DNA of 64,000 nt from Alicyclobacillus mali NBRC 102425. GTDB taxonomy: Bacteria; Bacillota; Bacilli; Alicyclobacillales; Alicyclobacillaceae. Positions 19,554 through 28,441 of the stretch are shown piece after piece (the first letter of the stretch is position 1; the number at the start of each line of letters is the position of its first letter). The position numbers and the translations under genes are program-made. Location of the stretch: assembly GCF_001570745.1 (NCBI RefSeq), contig NZ_BCSG01000012.1, forward strand, positions 62,001 to 126,000, written 5' to 3'. The notes under the pieces were generated by a model that saw only the letters and a list, made by a program, of their open reading frames with translations, did not search any database and was not told the origin of the DNA.

Positions 19554-20516
19554 ATGAAGTCCAAGCAAATGGCGCTCGCTCTGTGTGCCACGGCCTGCAG
19601 TTGGATGTTCGACGCCGGACGCTTCCTGCGCGCTGACACGTCGCCTCGACCCGCGTCGGTCTTGTCGGCGCGCGTCTGGGAAGAGGCGAGCCGCGCGTGG
19701 GCGAATCCGCCCGTCGACGCGAGGCGGGATCGCGTGTGGCACAACATCCCTGGTCTGTCGGGCTTCGCGCTGGACACGGCGGCGAGCGAGCGCGAGACAA
19801 CGCGAGCGCACGACGGCGCAGTGCACCTCGTGTGGCGCACCGTGCCGCCCAAGGTGAGGCTCTGCGATCTGCCGGCCGACGTGATCTACCGCGGCCCGTC
19901 GACAGAAAAATCGGTTGCCCTCATGGTGAACGTGTCCTGGGGCGAGGCGTATGTGCCAAAGATGCTTCAGATCTTACGGGATGCGCACGTGAAGGCGACG
20001 TTTTTTATCGACGGCGCATGGGCAAGCAAGTTTCCCGACCTCGTGCGCGCCATCGCCCGAGACGGGCACGCGGTGGAGTCGCACGGATACGGTCATCCGG
20101 ATTTTCGCCGGCTTGGCGAGGCGAAACTTCGCGCGCAAATCGACGAGACGAATCGAGTGCTCGCGGAGATCACTGGCAAAGCGCCGCGGCTCATTGCGCC
20201 GCCTGCTGGATCGTACGATGCACGCCTCGCGCCACTCGCCAAGTCGCGAGGAATGTACGCCATTCTGTGGACGGCGGACACGGTCGATTGGAAGAACCCG
20301 CCGCCTGCTGCGATCCTGGAGCGCGTGCAGCGAAACGTGACGCCTGGTGCGCTCGTGCTCATGCATCCGACGGCGTCGACCGTCGAGGCGCTCCCGGCGA
20401 TGATCCGCTGGCTTGAGGCGCGTGGGTACCGGATGAAGACGGTGGAAGACGTGATCGACGAGCGGCCTGCGGCCATGCCTCCCGTGACGCTTGCGCGGGA
20501 GACCATCCGTTCTTGA
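19554..20516 (+). CDS. ylxY: YlxY-type polysaccharide deacetylase-like protein
   Basis: A 320-residue exported protein with a hydrophobic N-terminus (about 5-20) and a NodB-homology domain (about 120-300). YlxY is a sporulation-linked member next to pnp in Bacilli. The metal-binding SHGYGHPDF motif near 180 is kept, but the usual TFDDG motif reads MVNVSWG near 124, so the catalytic Asp and the first metal-binding Asp are both missing. It may bind rather than deacetylate glycan, as other YlxY proteins also diverge here. Its ribosome site is inside a hairpin. Confidence 0.88.
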   Translation: MKSKQMALALCATACSWMFDAGRFLRADTSPRPASVLSARVWEEASRAWANPPVDARRDRVWHNIPGLSGFALDTAASERETTRAHDGAVHLVWRTVPPKVRLCDLPADVIYRGPSTEKSVALMVNVSWGEAYVPKMLQILRDAHVKATFFIDGAWASKFPDLVRAIARDGHAVESHGYGHPDFRRLGEAKLRAQIDETNRVLAEITGKAPRLIAPPAGSYDARLAPLAKSRGMYAILWTADTVDWKNPPPAAILERVQRNVTPGALVLMHPTASTVEALPAMIRWLEARGYRMKTVEDVIDERPAAMPPVTLARETIRS

Positions 20517-20564
20517 ACGCGGCGCCGCGCGACGGCGTCAACAGCGATGTAGGAGGCCATGCGG

Positions 20565-21830
20565 TTGACCTATCGAGTGACTTTGAACAACGGGCTGCGC
20601 GTGGTGGGGGAAGAGATGTCCTCCATCCGCTCGGTGAGCCTGGGAATCTGGGTGGAGACCGGTTCCCGCTATGAATCCCAGAGCGAGAATGGCATCAGCC
20701 ACTTTCTTGAACACATGTTCTTCAAGGGCACGTCGCGCCACTCCGCCAAGGAACTGGCGCATTTGTTTGACGATCTCGGCGGACAGGTGAACGCGTTCAC
20801 CGCGAAGGAGTTCACCTGCTTTTACGCGCGCGTGCTCGACGAGCATTTTTCCACGGCGCTCGAGACGCTGGCGGAGATGCTCACGGACTCGCGCTTTGCG
20901 CCCGAGGAGATGGAGAAGGAGAAGCGCGTCGTGATCGAGGAGATCCGGATGTACGAGGACACGCCGGATGAACTCGTCATGGACCTGATTGCGCGTGGCG
21001 TCTATGGAGATCATCCGCTCGGGTACACCATTCTCGGCCGCGACGAAAACCTGCTCCGCTTCTCTCGGGAGGATCTCGTCCGGTACGTGGACCGGCACTA
21101 CCAGCCAGAGCGCATGGTGGTCTCGATCGCGGGCCATGTTCCACAGGACGTGGCGATTCGCGAGGTGGAGCGCGTCTTCGGCGGCTGGGGCAAGGGTGTG
21201 AACAAGGCGCCTGCGCTGGCGCCTCCGCCATTCCGCAAGACCGTCACCACGGAGGACAAGGATATCGAGCAGGTTCACATCTGTCTGGCCGCGCCGGGCT
21301 ATCCGGCCGGATCGCGCGAATTGTATCCGTTGCTTCTGCTCAACAACGTGCTCGGAGGTACGCAATCCTCGCGCTTGTTTCAGGAAATTCGCGAGGAGCG
21401 CGGCATGGCCTACGCCGTGTACTCGTTTCACAGCGGGTACCGCGATGCGGGCATGTTCGGCATCTACGTGGGCACGTCGCCGGAGACGGCTGAAGAAGTG
21501 CTGGCGCTCGTGCAGCAGGTCACGGCGCGCATGTGGCAAGCGCCCATGTCTCGCGACGAGCTCGAAAAGGCGAAGCGGCAGGTGAAAGGGGCGCTCATGC
21601 TCGGCCTCGAGAGCTCCGGCAGCCGCATGAGCCGGCTGGCGAAAAACGAGATTCTGCTCGGCCGCGAGGTGCCGCTCGAGGAGACCATCGCGGGTATCGA
21701 AGCGGTCACGCCGGAAGACGTCCAGCGCGTGGCGGAGGACGTGCTGAGCCATGGTTTCGCCCTCGCGGCCGTCGGTCCGCTTGCCGAATTCGCGTTCGAT
21801 CGCGCCGCAAAGGTGTGTGTGCCGTCGTGA
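20565..21830 (+). CDS. ymxG: M16 family zinc protease YmxG/MlpA (mitochondrial-processing-peptidase-like)
   Basis: Zinc endopeptidase of family M16 with about 421 residues. The inverted zinc motif HFLEH is near residue 46, with the distal Glu further along (VVIEEIRMYED near 124). Two homologous halves are visible. The TTG at 20565 (TYRVTLNNGLRVV) lies 8 bp after AGGAGG, while ATG 20559 would be only 2 bp away, so TTG is preferred. Conserved neighbour of ylxY and dut. The stop overlaps the dut start by one base. Confidence 0.93.
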   Translation: MTYRVTLNNGLRVVGEEMSSIRSVSLGIWVETGSRYESQSENGISHFLEHMFFKGTSRHSAKELAHLFDDLGGQVNAFTAKEFTCFYARVLDEHFSTALETLAEMLTDSRFAPEEMEKEKRVVIEEIRMYEDTPDELVMDLIARGVYGDHPLGYTILGRDENLLRFSREDLVRYVDRHYQPERMVVSIAGHVPQDVAIREVERVFGGWGKGVNKAPALAPPPFRKTVTTEDKDIEQVHICLAAPGYPAGSRELYPLLLLNNVLGGTQSSRLFQEIREERGMAYAVYSFHSGYRDAGMFGIYVGTSPETAEEVLALVQQVTARMWQAPMSRDELEKAKRQVKGALMLGLESSGSRMSRLAKNEILLGREVPLEETIAGIEAVTPEDVQRVAEDVLSHGFALAAVGPLAEFAFDRAAKVCVPS

Positions 21831-22294
21831 TGGACGAGTGGGTGATGGACGTCCGCGTCAAGATGGTATCGCCGCTTCTCACCGCCGACGACCTACCGCG
21901 ATATGCCACGCAAGGCTCGGCCGGGCTGGATCTGCGCGCGTGCTTGGATTCGCCTCTGATCATAAGGCCGGGCGAGATCGCGCCCGTGCCGACGGGACTC
22001 GCCATTCAATTGCCTCGCCGCGACGCCGTGGCGCTGGTGTTCGCGCGAAGCGGGCTCGCCGCGAGGCATGGCATCGCGCTGGCGAACGGCGTCGGGGTGA
22101 TCGACAGCGACTACACGGGCGAGATCGTCGTGCCGCTCATCCATCAAGGCGCGCAGGACTTCGTGCTGCAGCCAAAAGAGCGCATCGCACAGCTCGTCAT
22201 TGCCCCCATCTATGTGGCGCGACTCGTGCCGGTGGACGATCTCGGCCCGACGGCGCGCGGCGGCGGTGGATTTGGCTCCACCGGTCGCCTGTAA
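21830..22294 (+). CDS. dut: Deoxyuridine 5'-triphosphate nucleotidohydrolase
   Basis: Hydrolyses dUTP to dUMP, keeping uracil out of DNA and feeding dTMP synthesis. The trimeric dUTPase motifs are all present in 154 residues: GSAGLDLRA, FARSGLAARHGI, GVIDSDYTGEI, KERIAQLVI and the C-terminal RGGGGFGSTG arm. The ATG start shares a base with the ymxG stop; GTG 21827 and ATG 21845 are alternatives because the upstream AAAGGTG site is weak. A terminator follows 30 bp later. Confidence 0.95.
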   Translation: MDEWVMDVRVKMVSPLLTADDLPRYATQGSAGLDLRACLDSPLIIRPGEIAPVPTGLAIQLPRRDAVALVFARSGLAARHGIALANGVGVIDSDYTGEIVVPLIHQGAQDFVLQPKERIAQLVIAPIYVARLVPVDDLGPTARGGGGFGSTGRL

Positions 22295-22323
22295 GACGGT
22301 CGACAAAATCGCGTTTCCGAAGA

Positions 22324-22351
22324 CCCAGGTGCCCGTGCACCTGGGCTTTTT
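22324..22351 (+). terminator. Rho-independent terminator after dut
   Basis: Perfect 9-bp stem CCCAGGTGC/GCACCTGGG with a 4-nt loop, followed by CTTTTT. It closes the nusA-infB supra-operon before the dipicolinate genes. Confidence 0.92.
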
Positions 22352-22359
22352 GCGTTTTC

Positions 22360-22387
22360 ACCGCCCGTGGGCGCGTGTCATAAGCTA
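22360..22387 (+). promoter_or_regulatory. Sigma-K-type promoter for dpaAB
   Basis: AC (22360-22361), 17 bp, CATAAGCTA (22379-22387) matches the mother-cell sigma-K consensus AC-N16/17-CATANNNTA exactly. Transcription would begin near 22395, about 20 nt before the dpaA start. In B. subtilis spoVF is sigma-K dependent, which agrees. Confidence 0.8.
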
Positions 22388-22416
22388 TGGCGCATGCCAA
22401 TCGCGAGGTGAGGTCG

Positions 22417-23328
22417 ATGCTCACGGGAAAACATCTGGTTTTCGTCGGCGGCGATCGTCGCCAGCTCGAGGTCATCGCGCAAATCACGGACAACGACGCC
22501 AGTGCGACGCTGATTGGATTCTCCGATCTCGGTCGCACGTTTGCCGACACCACGTTCGCCGAGCCAAGCGACGCGATCTTCGCCCAGGCGGACGCCCTTG
22601 TCCTGCCCGTGGCCGGCATGGATGACGACGGGCGCGTCGAAACCTCGTTCGCACCTCATCCCGTGGAGTTGAAAGAGTCGCATTTTCAGGCCATGCGGCC
22701 AGGCACCTTTGTGTTCACGGGCATCGCGCACCGCGCGCTGACAGAGTGGTGCGACCGCTATTCGCTGCGGCTTGTGAAGCTCATGGAGCTCGACGAGGTG
22801 GCCATTCTCAACTCCATTCCGACCGCTGAGGGCGCCATTGCCATCGCCATGCAGGAGACGGACATCACGCTGCACGGCGCCAAAACCGTCGTGCTCGGGT
22901 TCGGGCGTTGTGGCCAGACACTCGCGCACAAACTTCACGCGATGGGTGCCGTCGTACACGTCTGCGCGTCCGATCCGCGCGATCTCGCCCGGATCCACGA
23001 GCGGTCGCTCGTCCCCGTCTCGCTCAGGCACATCGAGCACGCCGTCCACGACGCCGATATCGTGTTCAACACCATTCCCGCCATGGTGCTGCCGGCGGCT
23101 GTGCTCAAGCGCATGCGCCGAGACGCGGTCATCATTGACATCGCGTCGAAGCCGGGCGGCACTGACTTTCGATACGCGGAGCGGCGCGGCATCAAGGCCA
23201 TTCTCACGCCAAGCCTGCCAGGGCTCGTGGCGCCGAGGACGGCGGGGCGAATCATCGCGGCATCCATCACGCGCATGCTGGCGGACGACGAAGAAGCGGA
23301 GTTCGAGGAGGAAGAACTATGGATCTGA
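22417..23328 (+). CDS. dpaA: Dipicolinate synthase subunit A
   Basis: With DpaB makes dipicolinic acid from the lysine-pathway intermediate 4-hydroxy-tetrahydrodipicolinate in the mother cell. The 303 residues have a SpoVFA N-domain (LTGKHLVFVGGDRRQLEVI) and a Rossmann NAD(P) domain (VVLGFGRCGQTLA near 157). The ATG at 22417 follows GAGGTGAGG and fits known SpoVFA N-termini; ATG 22387 lies inside the promoter -10. The stop overlaps dpaB by 10 bp. Confidence 0.96.
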   Translation: MLTGKHLVFVGGDRRQLEVIAQITDNDASATLIGFSDLGRTFADTTFAEPSDAIFAQADALVLPVAGMDDDGRVETSFAPHPVELKESHFQAMRPGTFVFTGIAHRALTEWCDRYSLRLVKLMELDEVAILNSIPTAEGAIAIAMQETDITLHGAKTVVLGFGRCGQTLAHKLHAMGAVVHVCASDPRDLARIHERSLVPVSLRHIEHAVHDADIVFNTIPAMVLPAAVLKRMRRDAVIIDIASKPGGTDFRYAERRGIKAILTPSLPGLVAPRTAGRIIAASITRMLADDEEAEFEEEELWI

Positions 23329-23921
23329 GCGGCAAGACCATCGGCTTCGGAGTCACAGGGAGCCACTGCACCTATGAGGAAATTTTCCCGGAGGTCAAAC
23401 GTCTGTGCGATCTCGGCGCGCGCGTGGTGCCGGTGTTTTCGCATCACGTCATGAATACCGATACGAGGTTCGGGCAAGCGGGGGAGTGGGCTCAAAAAAT
23501 CGAGGAAGTCACGGGCAACAGGGCCATCACCACCATTCCCGAAGCTGAGCCACTCGGGCCGAGCAAGGCCCTTGACGCCTTCGTGATTGCGCCGTGCACA
23601 GCCAGCACCTTGAGCAGATTCGCTCAAGCCAACACCGATTCCCCTGTGCTCATGGCGGCCAAGGCCACGCTGCGCAATGGCAGGCCTGTCGTGGTTGCCA
23701 TCTCGACCAACGATGGGCTAGGCTTGAGCTTGTACAACATCGCCACCCTCATGAACGCGAAGAACGTCTATTTTGTGCCGTTTGGCCAGGATGCGCCGCA
23801 TGTTAAAATGAATTCGCTTGTTGCGCTCATGCGGCTCATTCCAGACACGATCGCCGCCGCGATGGAAGGGCGCCAACTGCAGCCCGTTCTCATCGAACGC
23901 TGGCGTGAAGACAGGCCCTGA
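23319..23921 (+). CDS. dpaB: Dipicolinate synthase subunit B (flavoprotein)
   Basis: Flavoprotein-family partner of DpaA, needed for spore DPA. It has 200 residues: GFGVTGSHCTYEEIFPEV near 10 is the flavin-binding start typical of SpoVFB, and PCTASTLSRFAQANTDSPV near 93 matches the flavoprotein signature. GAGGAGGAAG gives the ribosome site inside dpaA, so the two are translationally coupled. Confidence 0.96.
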   Translation: MDLSGKTIGFGVTGSHCTYEEIFPEVKRLCDLGARVVPVFSHHVMNTDTRFGQAGEWAQKIEEVTGNRAITTIPEAEPLGPSKALDAFVIAPCTASTLSRFAQANTDSPVLMAAKATLRNGRPVVVAISTNDGLGLSLYNIATLMNAKNVYFVPFGQDAPHVKMNSLVALMRLIPDTIAAAMEGRQLQPVLIERWREDRP

Positions 23922-23950
23922 GCGCGCATCTTGGGAGAAGGAGTCTGGGG

Positions 23951-24988
23951 ATGGAGAGAAAAAACCGCTATCGCATGGCGATTCTCGGGGCGACGGGGGC
24001 CGTGGGCAGGCGCATGCTCTCGACCTTGGAGCGCCGCGGAGTGCCTGTGGAAGACATCCGCTTGTTGGCCTCGCCTCGTTCTGCGGGAACCACCATTTCG
24101 TTTCGTGGCGAGGATCTCGTCGTGGAGGCCGTGTCGCCCGAATCCTTCGAAGGGGTGGATATCGCGCTGTTCAGCGCCGGTGCGTCCGCCAGTGCGGAAT
24201 GGGCGCCCGTCGCGGTGGAGCGAGGCGCCGTCGTGATCGACAACTCGTCGGCGTTCCGGATGCACGAGGACGTGCCGCTCGTCGTGCCGGAGGTCAACCC
24301 GCACGCCCTCGCGCACCATCGCGGCATTATCGCGAATCCGAACTGTTCCACCATTCAGTTGGTGGTGGTGCTTCATGCGCTGCGCGAGTTTGGCCTCGAG
24401 CATGTGACCATTTCGACGTACCAGGCTGTGAGCGGCATGGGACAGCGCGCGATCGACGCGCTCTTGGAGGAGGTCCAGCGGACGCAGGCAGGTGAATCCG
24501 ACGTCACCACGGTGTTCCCGGTTGTCAAGCAGGACCGCCACGTACCCATGGCGTTCAACGTCGTTCCGCAGTGCGACATCTTCCTCGACAACGGCTACAC
24601 GAAGGAGGAAATGAAGCTCGTCAATGAATCGCGCAAGATTCTGGAATTGCCTTCGCTGCGGGTGACACCGACCGCGGTGCGGGTGCCTGTTCTGTACGGG
24701 CATGCGGAGTCGGTCTCCGTTCGCTTCCAGCAGCCCGTGACCGTGGAGCAGGTGCGAGAGCGCCTGGCAAACGCGGAAAACGTCGTCTTGGTTGACGATC
24801 CGGCGTCCTACTCCTATCCGCATCCTCGCCTGGCGGAGGGGCGCGGAGAGACGTTCGTCGGTCGCATCCGACAAGATCTGGATGATCCCTGCGGGGTCCT
24901 CATGTTCATCGTCGCCGACAACCTGCTGAAGGGCGCGGCGTGGAACGCGGTGCAAATCGCCGAAAAGCTGATGGAGATGGCGCGTTGA
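23951..24988 (+). CDS. asd: Aspartate-semialdehyde dehydrogenase
   Basis: Reduces aspartyl phosphate to the semialdehyde, the branch point to lysine/DPA, threonine and methionine. The 345 residues have the NADP-binding GATGAVGRRML near 13, the catalytic Cys in ANPNCSTIQ near 131, and the active-site QAVSGMG near 157. GGAGAAGGAG lies upstream of the ATG. It sits 29 bp after dpaB, the standard dpaAB-asd-dapG-dapA order of Bacilli. Confidence 0.97.
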   Translation: MERKNRYRMAILGATGAVGRRMLSTLERRGVPVEDIRLLASPRSAGTTISFRGEDLVVEAVSPESFEGVDIALFSAGASASAEWAPVAVERGAVVIDNSSAFRMHEDVPLVVPEVNPHALAHHRGIIANPNCSTIQLVVVLHALREFGLEHVTISTYQAVSGMGQRAIDALLEEVQRTQAGESDVTTVFPVVKQDRHVPMAFNVVPQCDIFLDNGYTKEEMKLVNESRKILELPSLRVTPTAVRVPVLYGHAESVSVRFQQPVTVEQVRERLANAENVVLVDDPASYSYPHPRLAEGRGETFVGRIRQDLDDPCGVLMFIVADNLLKGAAWNAVQIAEKLMEMAR

Positions 24989-25007
24989 GCGAAGGAGTCG
25001 AACCGCT

Positions 25008-26225
25008 GTGAAAATTGTGGTGCAGAAGTTTGGGGGCACGTCGGTGGCGACACCCGAGACGAGGCGGGCGGCGTATCGCCATGTGGAGCGCGCACTGGAC
25101 GAAGGATATGCGGTGGCCATCGTGGTCTCCGCCATGGGGCGGCGGGGAGACCCGTACGCGACGGACACGCTTCTCAGCCTGCTCGATTCGGGGGATGGGG
25201 CGGGGCGCGAACCCCATCCGCGCGATCGCGACCTTCTGATGAGCTGCGGCGAGATCATCTCGGCGGTGCTGTTCGCGCACGAGCTTCGCGCTCGGGGTCA
25301 CCAGGTGCGCGTCTTCACGGGAGCGCAGGCCGGGATTGTCACCTCGGACGACTTCGGCAACGCGCGCATCCTGGACGTGCGAACGGATGGCCTGCGGGCC
25401 GCGCTAGCGGCGGGCGAGATCGCGGTGGTGACGGGATTCCAGGGAAGTACGGAATCGGGCGACGTGACCACGCTCGGGCGAGGCGGCAGCGACACGACAG
25501 CTACGGCGCTCGGCGTCGCGCTCGGGGCGGAGGTCGTGGACATCTTCACCGACGTCTCGGGCATCATGACCGCGGATCCGCGCATTGTCGAGGACGCGCG
25601 CCAGTTGCGCCAGGTGACGTATACTGAGATTTGTAACATGGCGTACCAGGGGGCGAAGGTGATTCACCCGCGGGCCGTGGAGCTCGCGATGCAGGGCAAC
25701 GTGCCCATTCGGGTGCGGAGCACCCTTTCGGACGATCCCGGCACGCTCGTGACGCAAGCCGCCTCGCATCTCGAACACGGCCGCGTGATGGACCGCTACG
25801 TCACCGGCATTGCACATACGCCCAACGTCACGCAGATTCGCGTGCGCGGCGAGGGCATCGGGGCGTCGTCCATTTTCCGCCTGATGGCGGAACACCGCAT
25901 CTCCGTGGACTTCATCTCGGTGACGCCTTCGGAGGTCGCGTTCACGGTGCCGGACGCGCTCGCGGACGCCGCCGTTCACCATCTGTCTCAGCTCGGCTAC
26001 CGCGTCGAGACGCGCTCCGGATGCGCGAAAGTGTCGGCCGTGGGCGCGGGCATGATGGGCGTGCCCGGCGTGATGGCTCGAATCGTGGACGCGCTGGCGG
26101 AGGCCGGGATCGAAATCTTGCAGTCCGCGGATTCGCACACGACCATCTGGGTGCTCGTGGATGGAACTCAGATGGAAGACTCGGTTCGCGCTCTTCACCG
26201 CGCCTTCCAGCTTTCGGGAACCTGA
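25008..26225 (+). CDS. dapG: Aspartokinase I (diaminopimelate-type)
   Basis: Phosphorylates aspartate at the entry to the lysine/DAP pathway. The 405 residues have the kinase motif VQKFGGTSVATPETR at the N-terminus, LGRGGSDTTATAL near 160, and two C-terminal ACT domains (about 270-400) that bind the allosteric effector, DAP in the B. subtilis homologue. The GTG start follows GAAGGAG. It is 19 bp after asd and 15 bp before dapA. Confidence 0.95.
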   Translation: MKIVVQKFGGTSVATPETRRAAYRHVERALDEGYAVAIVVSAMGRRGDPYATDTLLSLLDSGDGAGREPHPRDRDLLMSCGEIISAVLFAHELRARGHQVRVFTGAQAGIVTSDDFGNARILDVRTDGLRAALAAGEIAVVTGFQGSTESGDVTTLGRGGSDTTATALGVALGAEVVDIFTDVSGIMTADPRIVEDARQLRQVTYTEICNMAYQGAKVIHPRAVELAMQGNVPIRVRSTLSDDPGTLVTQAASHLEHGRVMDRYVTGIAHTPNVTQIRVRGEGIGASSIFRLMAEHRISVDFISVTPSEVAFTVPDALADAAVHHLSQLGYRVETRSGCAKVSAVGAGMMGVPGVMARIVDALAEAGIEILQSADSHTTIWVLVDGTQMEDSVRALHRAFQLSGT

Positions 26226-26240
26226 ACAGGGGAGATGCGT

Positions 26241-27131
26241 ATGGATTTTGGAAGCCTGATCACGGCGATGGTCACGCCCTTTGATGCCACGGGTGCGCTC
26301 GACGAGGGACGGCTGCGGCGGTTGGTGGATCATCTGATTGACACGGGCACGACCGCGGTCGTGGCGTGTGGGACGACAGGTGAATCCCCTACCCTGAGCC
26401 ACGCGGAAAAGCTGCGCCTCTTCGACGCTACCCTCCGGGCGGTGGACGGCCGGATCCCGGTCATCGCGGGCACGGGGACGAATTCGACCAAGGATTCGAT
26501 TGAGCTCACGCTCGAGGCGGCCCGGCTTGGCGTGCAGGGTGTCATGCTCGTGACGCCGTATTACAACCGCCCATCGCAAGAAGGGCTGTACTTGCACTTT
26601 GCCAGCATCGCGGAGTCCACCACTTTGCCCGTCATGTTGTACAACGTGCCGGGGCGGACGGGGGTGAACCTTCAGCCACAGACTGCGCTTCAACTGGCGG
26701 CCATTCCGAACATCGTGGCGCTTAAGGAGGCGAGCGGCGACTTTTCGCAGATTCTCCGCATTGCGGCCGAGAAGCCGGACGACTTCCTGCTCTACAGCGG
26801 GGATGACAAGTTCACGCTGCCGATGCTCGCCATCGGCGCAGCGGGCGTCGTGAGCGTCGCGGGCCACGTCGTAGGCCGGCAGATCCGCACGATGATGGAT
26901 CTGTTCTGGCAAGGGCAGGTGGACGAGGCGGCTTACTGGAGTGCAAGGCTGTTGCCCGTCTTCGAGGCGATGTTCATGGAGGCGAGCCCGGCCCCGGTAA
27001 AGGAGGCGCTCTCCATCGTGGGGATCGACGTGGGCTCCGTTCGTTCACCGCTTGTGCCGGCCTCGAAGGCGCTCCGCGAGCACCTGTATACGCTTTTGAA
27101 CGCGCTCGGCGTCATCGAGCCAAGCGCATGA
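26241..27131 (+). CDS. dapA: 4-Hydroxy-tetrahydrodipicolinate synthase
   Basis: Condenses pyruvate with aspartate semialdehyde; the product feeds both lysine and DPA. The 296 residues have the GTTGESPTL motif near 43, YYNRPSQEG near 107 (Tyr) and the Schiff-base Lys in VALKEASGD near 161. I start at ATG 26241, 6 bp after AGGGGAG; the ATG at 26235 would overlap that site. The stop overlaps the next start (ATGA). Confidence 0.97.
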   Translation: MDFGSLITAMVTPFDATGALDEGRLRRLVDHLIDTGTTAVVACGTTGESPTLSHAEKLRLFDATLRAVDGRIPVIAGTGTNSTKDSIELTLEAARLGVQGVMLVTPYYNRPSQEGLYLHFASIAESTTLPVMLYNVPGRTGVNLQPQTALQLAAIPNIVALKEASGDFSQILRIAAEKPDDFLLYSGDDKFTLPMLAIGAAGVVSVAGHVVGRQIRTMMDLFWQGQVDEAAYWSARLLPVFEAMFMEASPAPVKEALSIVGIDVGSVRSPLVPASKALREHLYTLLNALGVIEPSA

Positions 27132-28393
27132 CAGAGAGGAGAGACGGGCTGTTGCCAACGCGCCTCGTCTTGCGCCGCGATCGAAGGCGGCGCTTGGAAC
27201 AAGGTCATCCCTGGATTTATCGCTCGGAGGTGGAGCGGGTGGAAGGCCCGCTCGCTCCCGGCGATCTCGTCGATATCGTCAACCACCAAGGCGCCTTTTT
27301 GGCCCGCGGCTACGCGAATCCTCAGTCGCAGATTTTTGCCCGCGTTCTGACGTATCGGCCGAGCAAACCCATTGACGCCGACTTTTTCATCCGGCGCTTT
27401 CACCAGGCGCAGGAATACCGGCGCAGGTTTCACCCACAAGCGCTCGCCTATGGTCGCGCGGTCTACGGCGAAGCGGACTTTGTGCCTGGACTCGTCGTGG
27501 ATCGGTTCGGCGAGGTGCTCGTCGCGCAGGTGCTGACGGCGGGGATGGAGCGGCTGTTCGCCCAAGTGCTTGAAGCGCTCGTCGCAGTGTACAAGCCTGC
27601 CGGGATCCTGGCGCGAAACGACGTGCCTGTGCGAGCGCTGGAGGGGCTGCCTCTGGTGGTGGAGACGGCCTACGGCGAGGTCCCCGACGTGGTCGACGTG
27701 ATCGACAACGGCCTCACGTTTTCGGTGGATCTTCGCGAAGGCCAAAAGACGGGGTATTTTTGGGATCAGTCGGAGAACCGGGCGGCGATTCGCCCGCTCA
27801 TGACCGGCTGGAGGGCGAGGCGCGAACTGTTCGGCGAGGACCCGGTCCATGTGGACGGCGCCCATGTGCTCGACTGCTTCTGCCACACGGGCGCGTTCGC
27901 CGTGCACGCGCTGCACTATGGGGCCGCGCGCGTCACAGCGGTGGATATCTCCGCAGACGCGGTGGAACTCGCGCGGCAGAACGCTCGCCGAAACGGCGTG
28001 CTGGATGGTGCGGAGTTCGCCGTGGCCAACGCGTTCGATTACCTGCGCGAACAGGATGCGCGCGGCGCGCGTTACGACGTGGTCATCCTGGATCCCCCGG
28101 CGTTTGCGAAATCCCGCCAGTCCATCGAGAGCGCGGCGAGAGGCTACAAGGAGATCAATCTGCGCGCCATGCGCATCCTGCGGGAGGGCGGCTTCCTCGT
28201 CACGGCGAGCTGTTCGTACCACATGTCGCCCGATCGGTTTCGCGAAACGGTCCTGGACGCGGCGATCGATGCCCACAAGGTGCTGCGGGTCGTGCGAGAC
28301 GCGCGCGCCGCAAGCGATCACCCCCAAATCGCCGGCGCGGCGGAGCAGCACTACCTAAAGTTTCTCGTCTACGAGGTGCGCAGTCGGCGGTGA
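27128..28393 (+). CDS. Class I SAM-dependent rRNA methyltransferase (RlmI/YwbD-like)
   Basis: Likely a 23S rRNA m5C methyltransferase of the RlmI family. It has 421 residues: an N-terminal PUA-like domain (about 15-85, with GHPWIYRSEVERVEGPL), a central EEHGD-like region, and a Rossmann methyltransferase domain with DCFCHTGAFAVHAL near 247 (SAM motif I) and VVILDPPAFAKS near 318. The start overlaps the dapA stop by 4 bp. This gene is not in the B. subtilis dap cluster. The target base cannot be read from sequence. Confidence 0.88.
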   Translation: MTERRDGLLPTRLVLRRDRRRRLEQGHPWIYRSEVERVEGPLAPGDLVDIVNHQGAFLARGYANPQSQIFARVLTYRPSKPIDADFFIRRFHQAQEYRRRFHPQALAYGRAVYGEADFVPGLVVDRFGEVLVAQVLTAGMERLFAQVLEALVAVYKPAGILARNDVPVRALEGLPLVVETAYGEVPDVVDVIDNGLTFSVDLREGQKTGYFWDQSENRAAIRPLMTGWRARRELFGEDPVHVDGAHVLDCFCHTGAFAVHALHYGAARVTAVDISADAVELARQNARRNGVLDGAEFAVANAFDYLREQDARGARYDVVILDPPAFAKSRQSIESAARGYKEINLRAMRILREGGFLVTASCSYHMSPDRFRETVLDAAIDAHKVLRVVRDARAASDHPQIAGAAEQHYLKFLVYEVRSRR

Positions 28394-28404
28394 GCCGACT
28401 GCGC
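28378..28404 (+). terminator. Perfect 11-bp hairpin across the methyltransferase stop codon
   Basis: GCGCAGTCGGC/GCCGACTGCGC with GGTGA in the loop; the TGA stop is in that loop. No U-tract follows, so it may be a weak terminator or a 3'-end stabiliser rather than a classical terminator. Confidence 0.45.
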
Positions 28405-28411
28405 CGGACCC

Positions 28412-28441
28412 TTGCGCTCAACGTCGCCGTCGGGGTATAGT
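28412..28441 (+). promoter_or_regulatory. Putative sigma-A promoter of the acyl-CoA catabolic operon
   Basis: TTGCGC (28412-28417), 18 bp, TATAGT (28436-28441). It is the only good promoter between the methyltransferase and the acyl-CoA dehydrogenase, and an inverted repeat overlaps its -10. Confidence 0.55.

Noticed and set aside
20559-20564. ATG 20559 as ymxG start
   Set aside because: Only 2 bp from AGGAGG; the in-frame TTG at 20565 has proper 8-bp spacing.
22387-22416. Upstream ATG for dpaA at 22387
   Set aside because: It lies at the edge of the sigma-K -10, before the predicted transcript start, and lacks a Shine-Dalgarno sequence.
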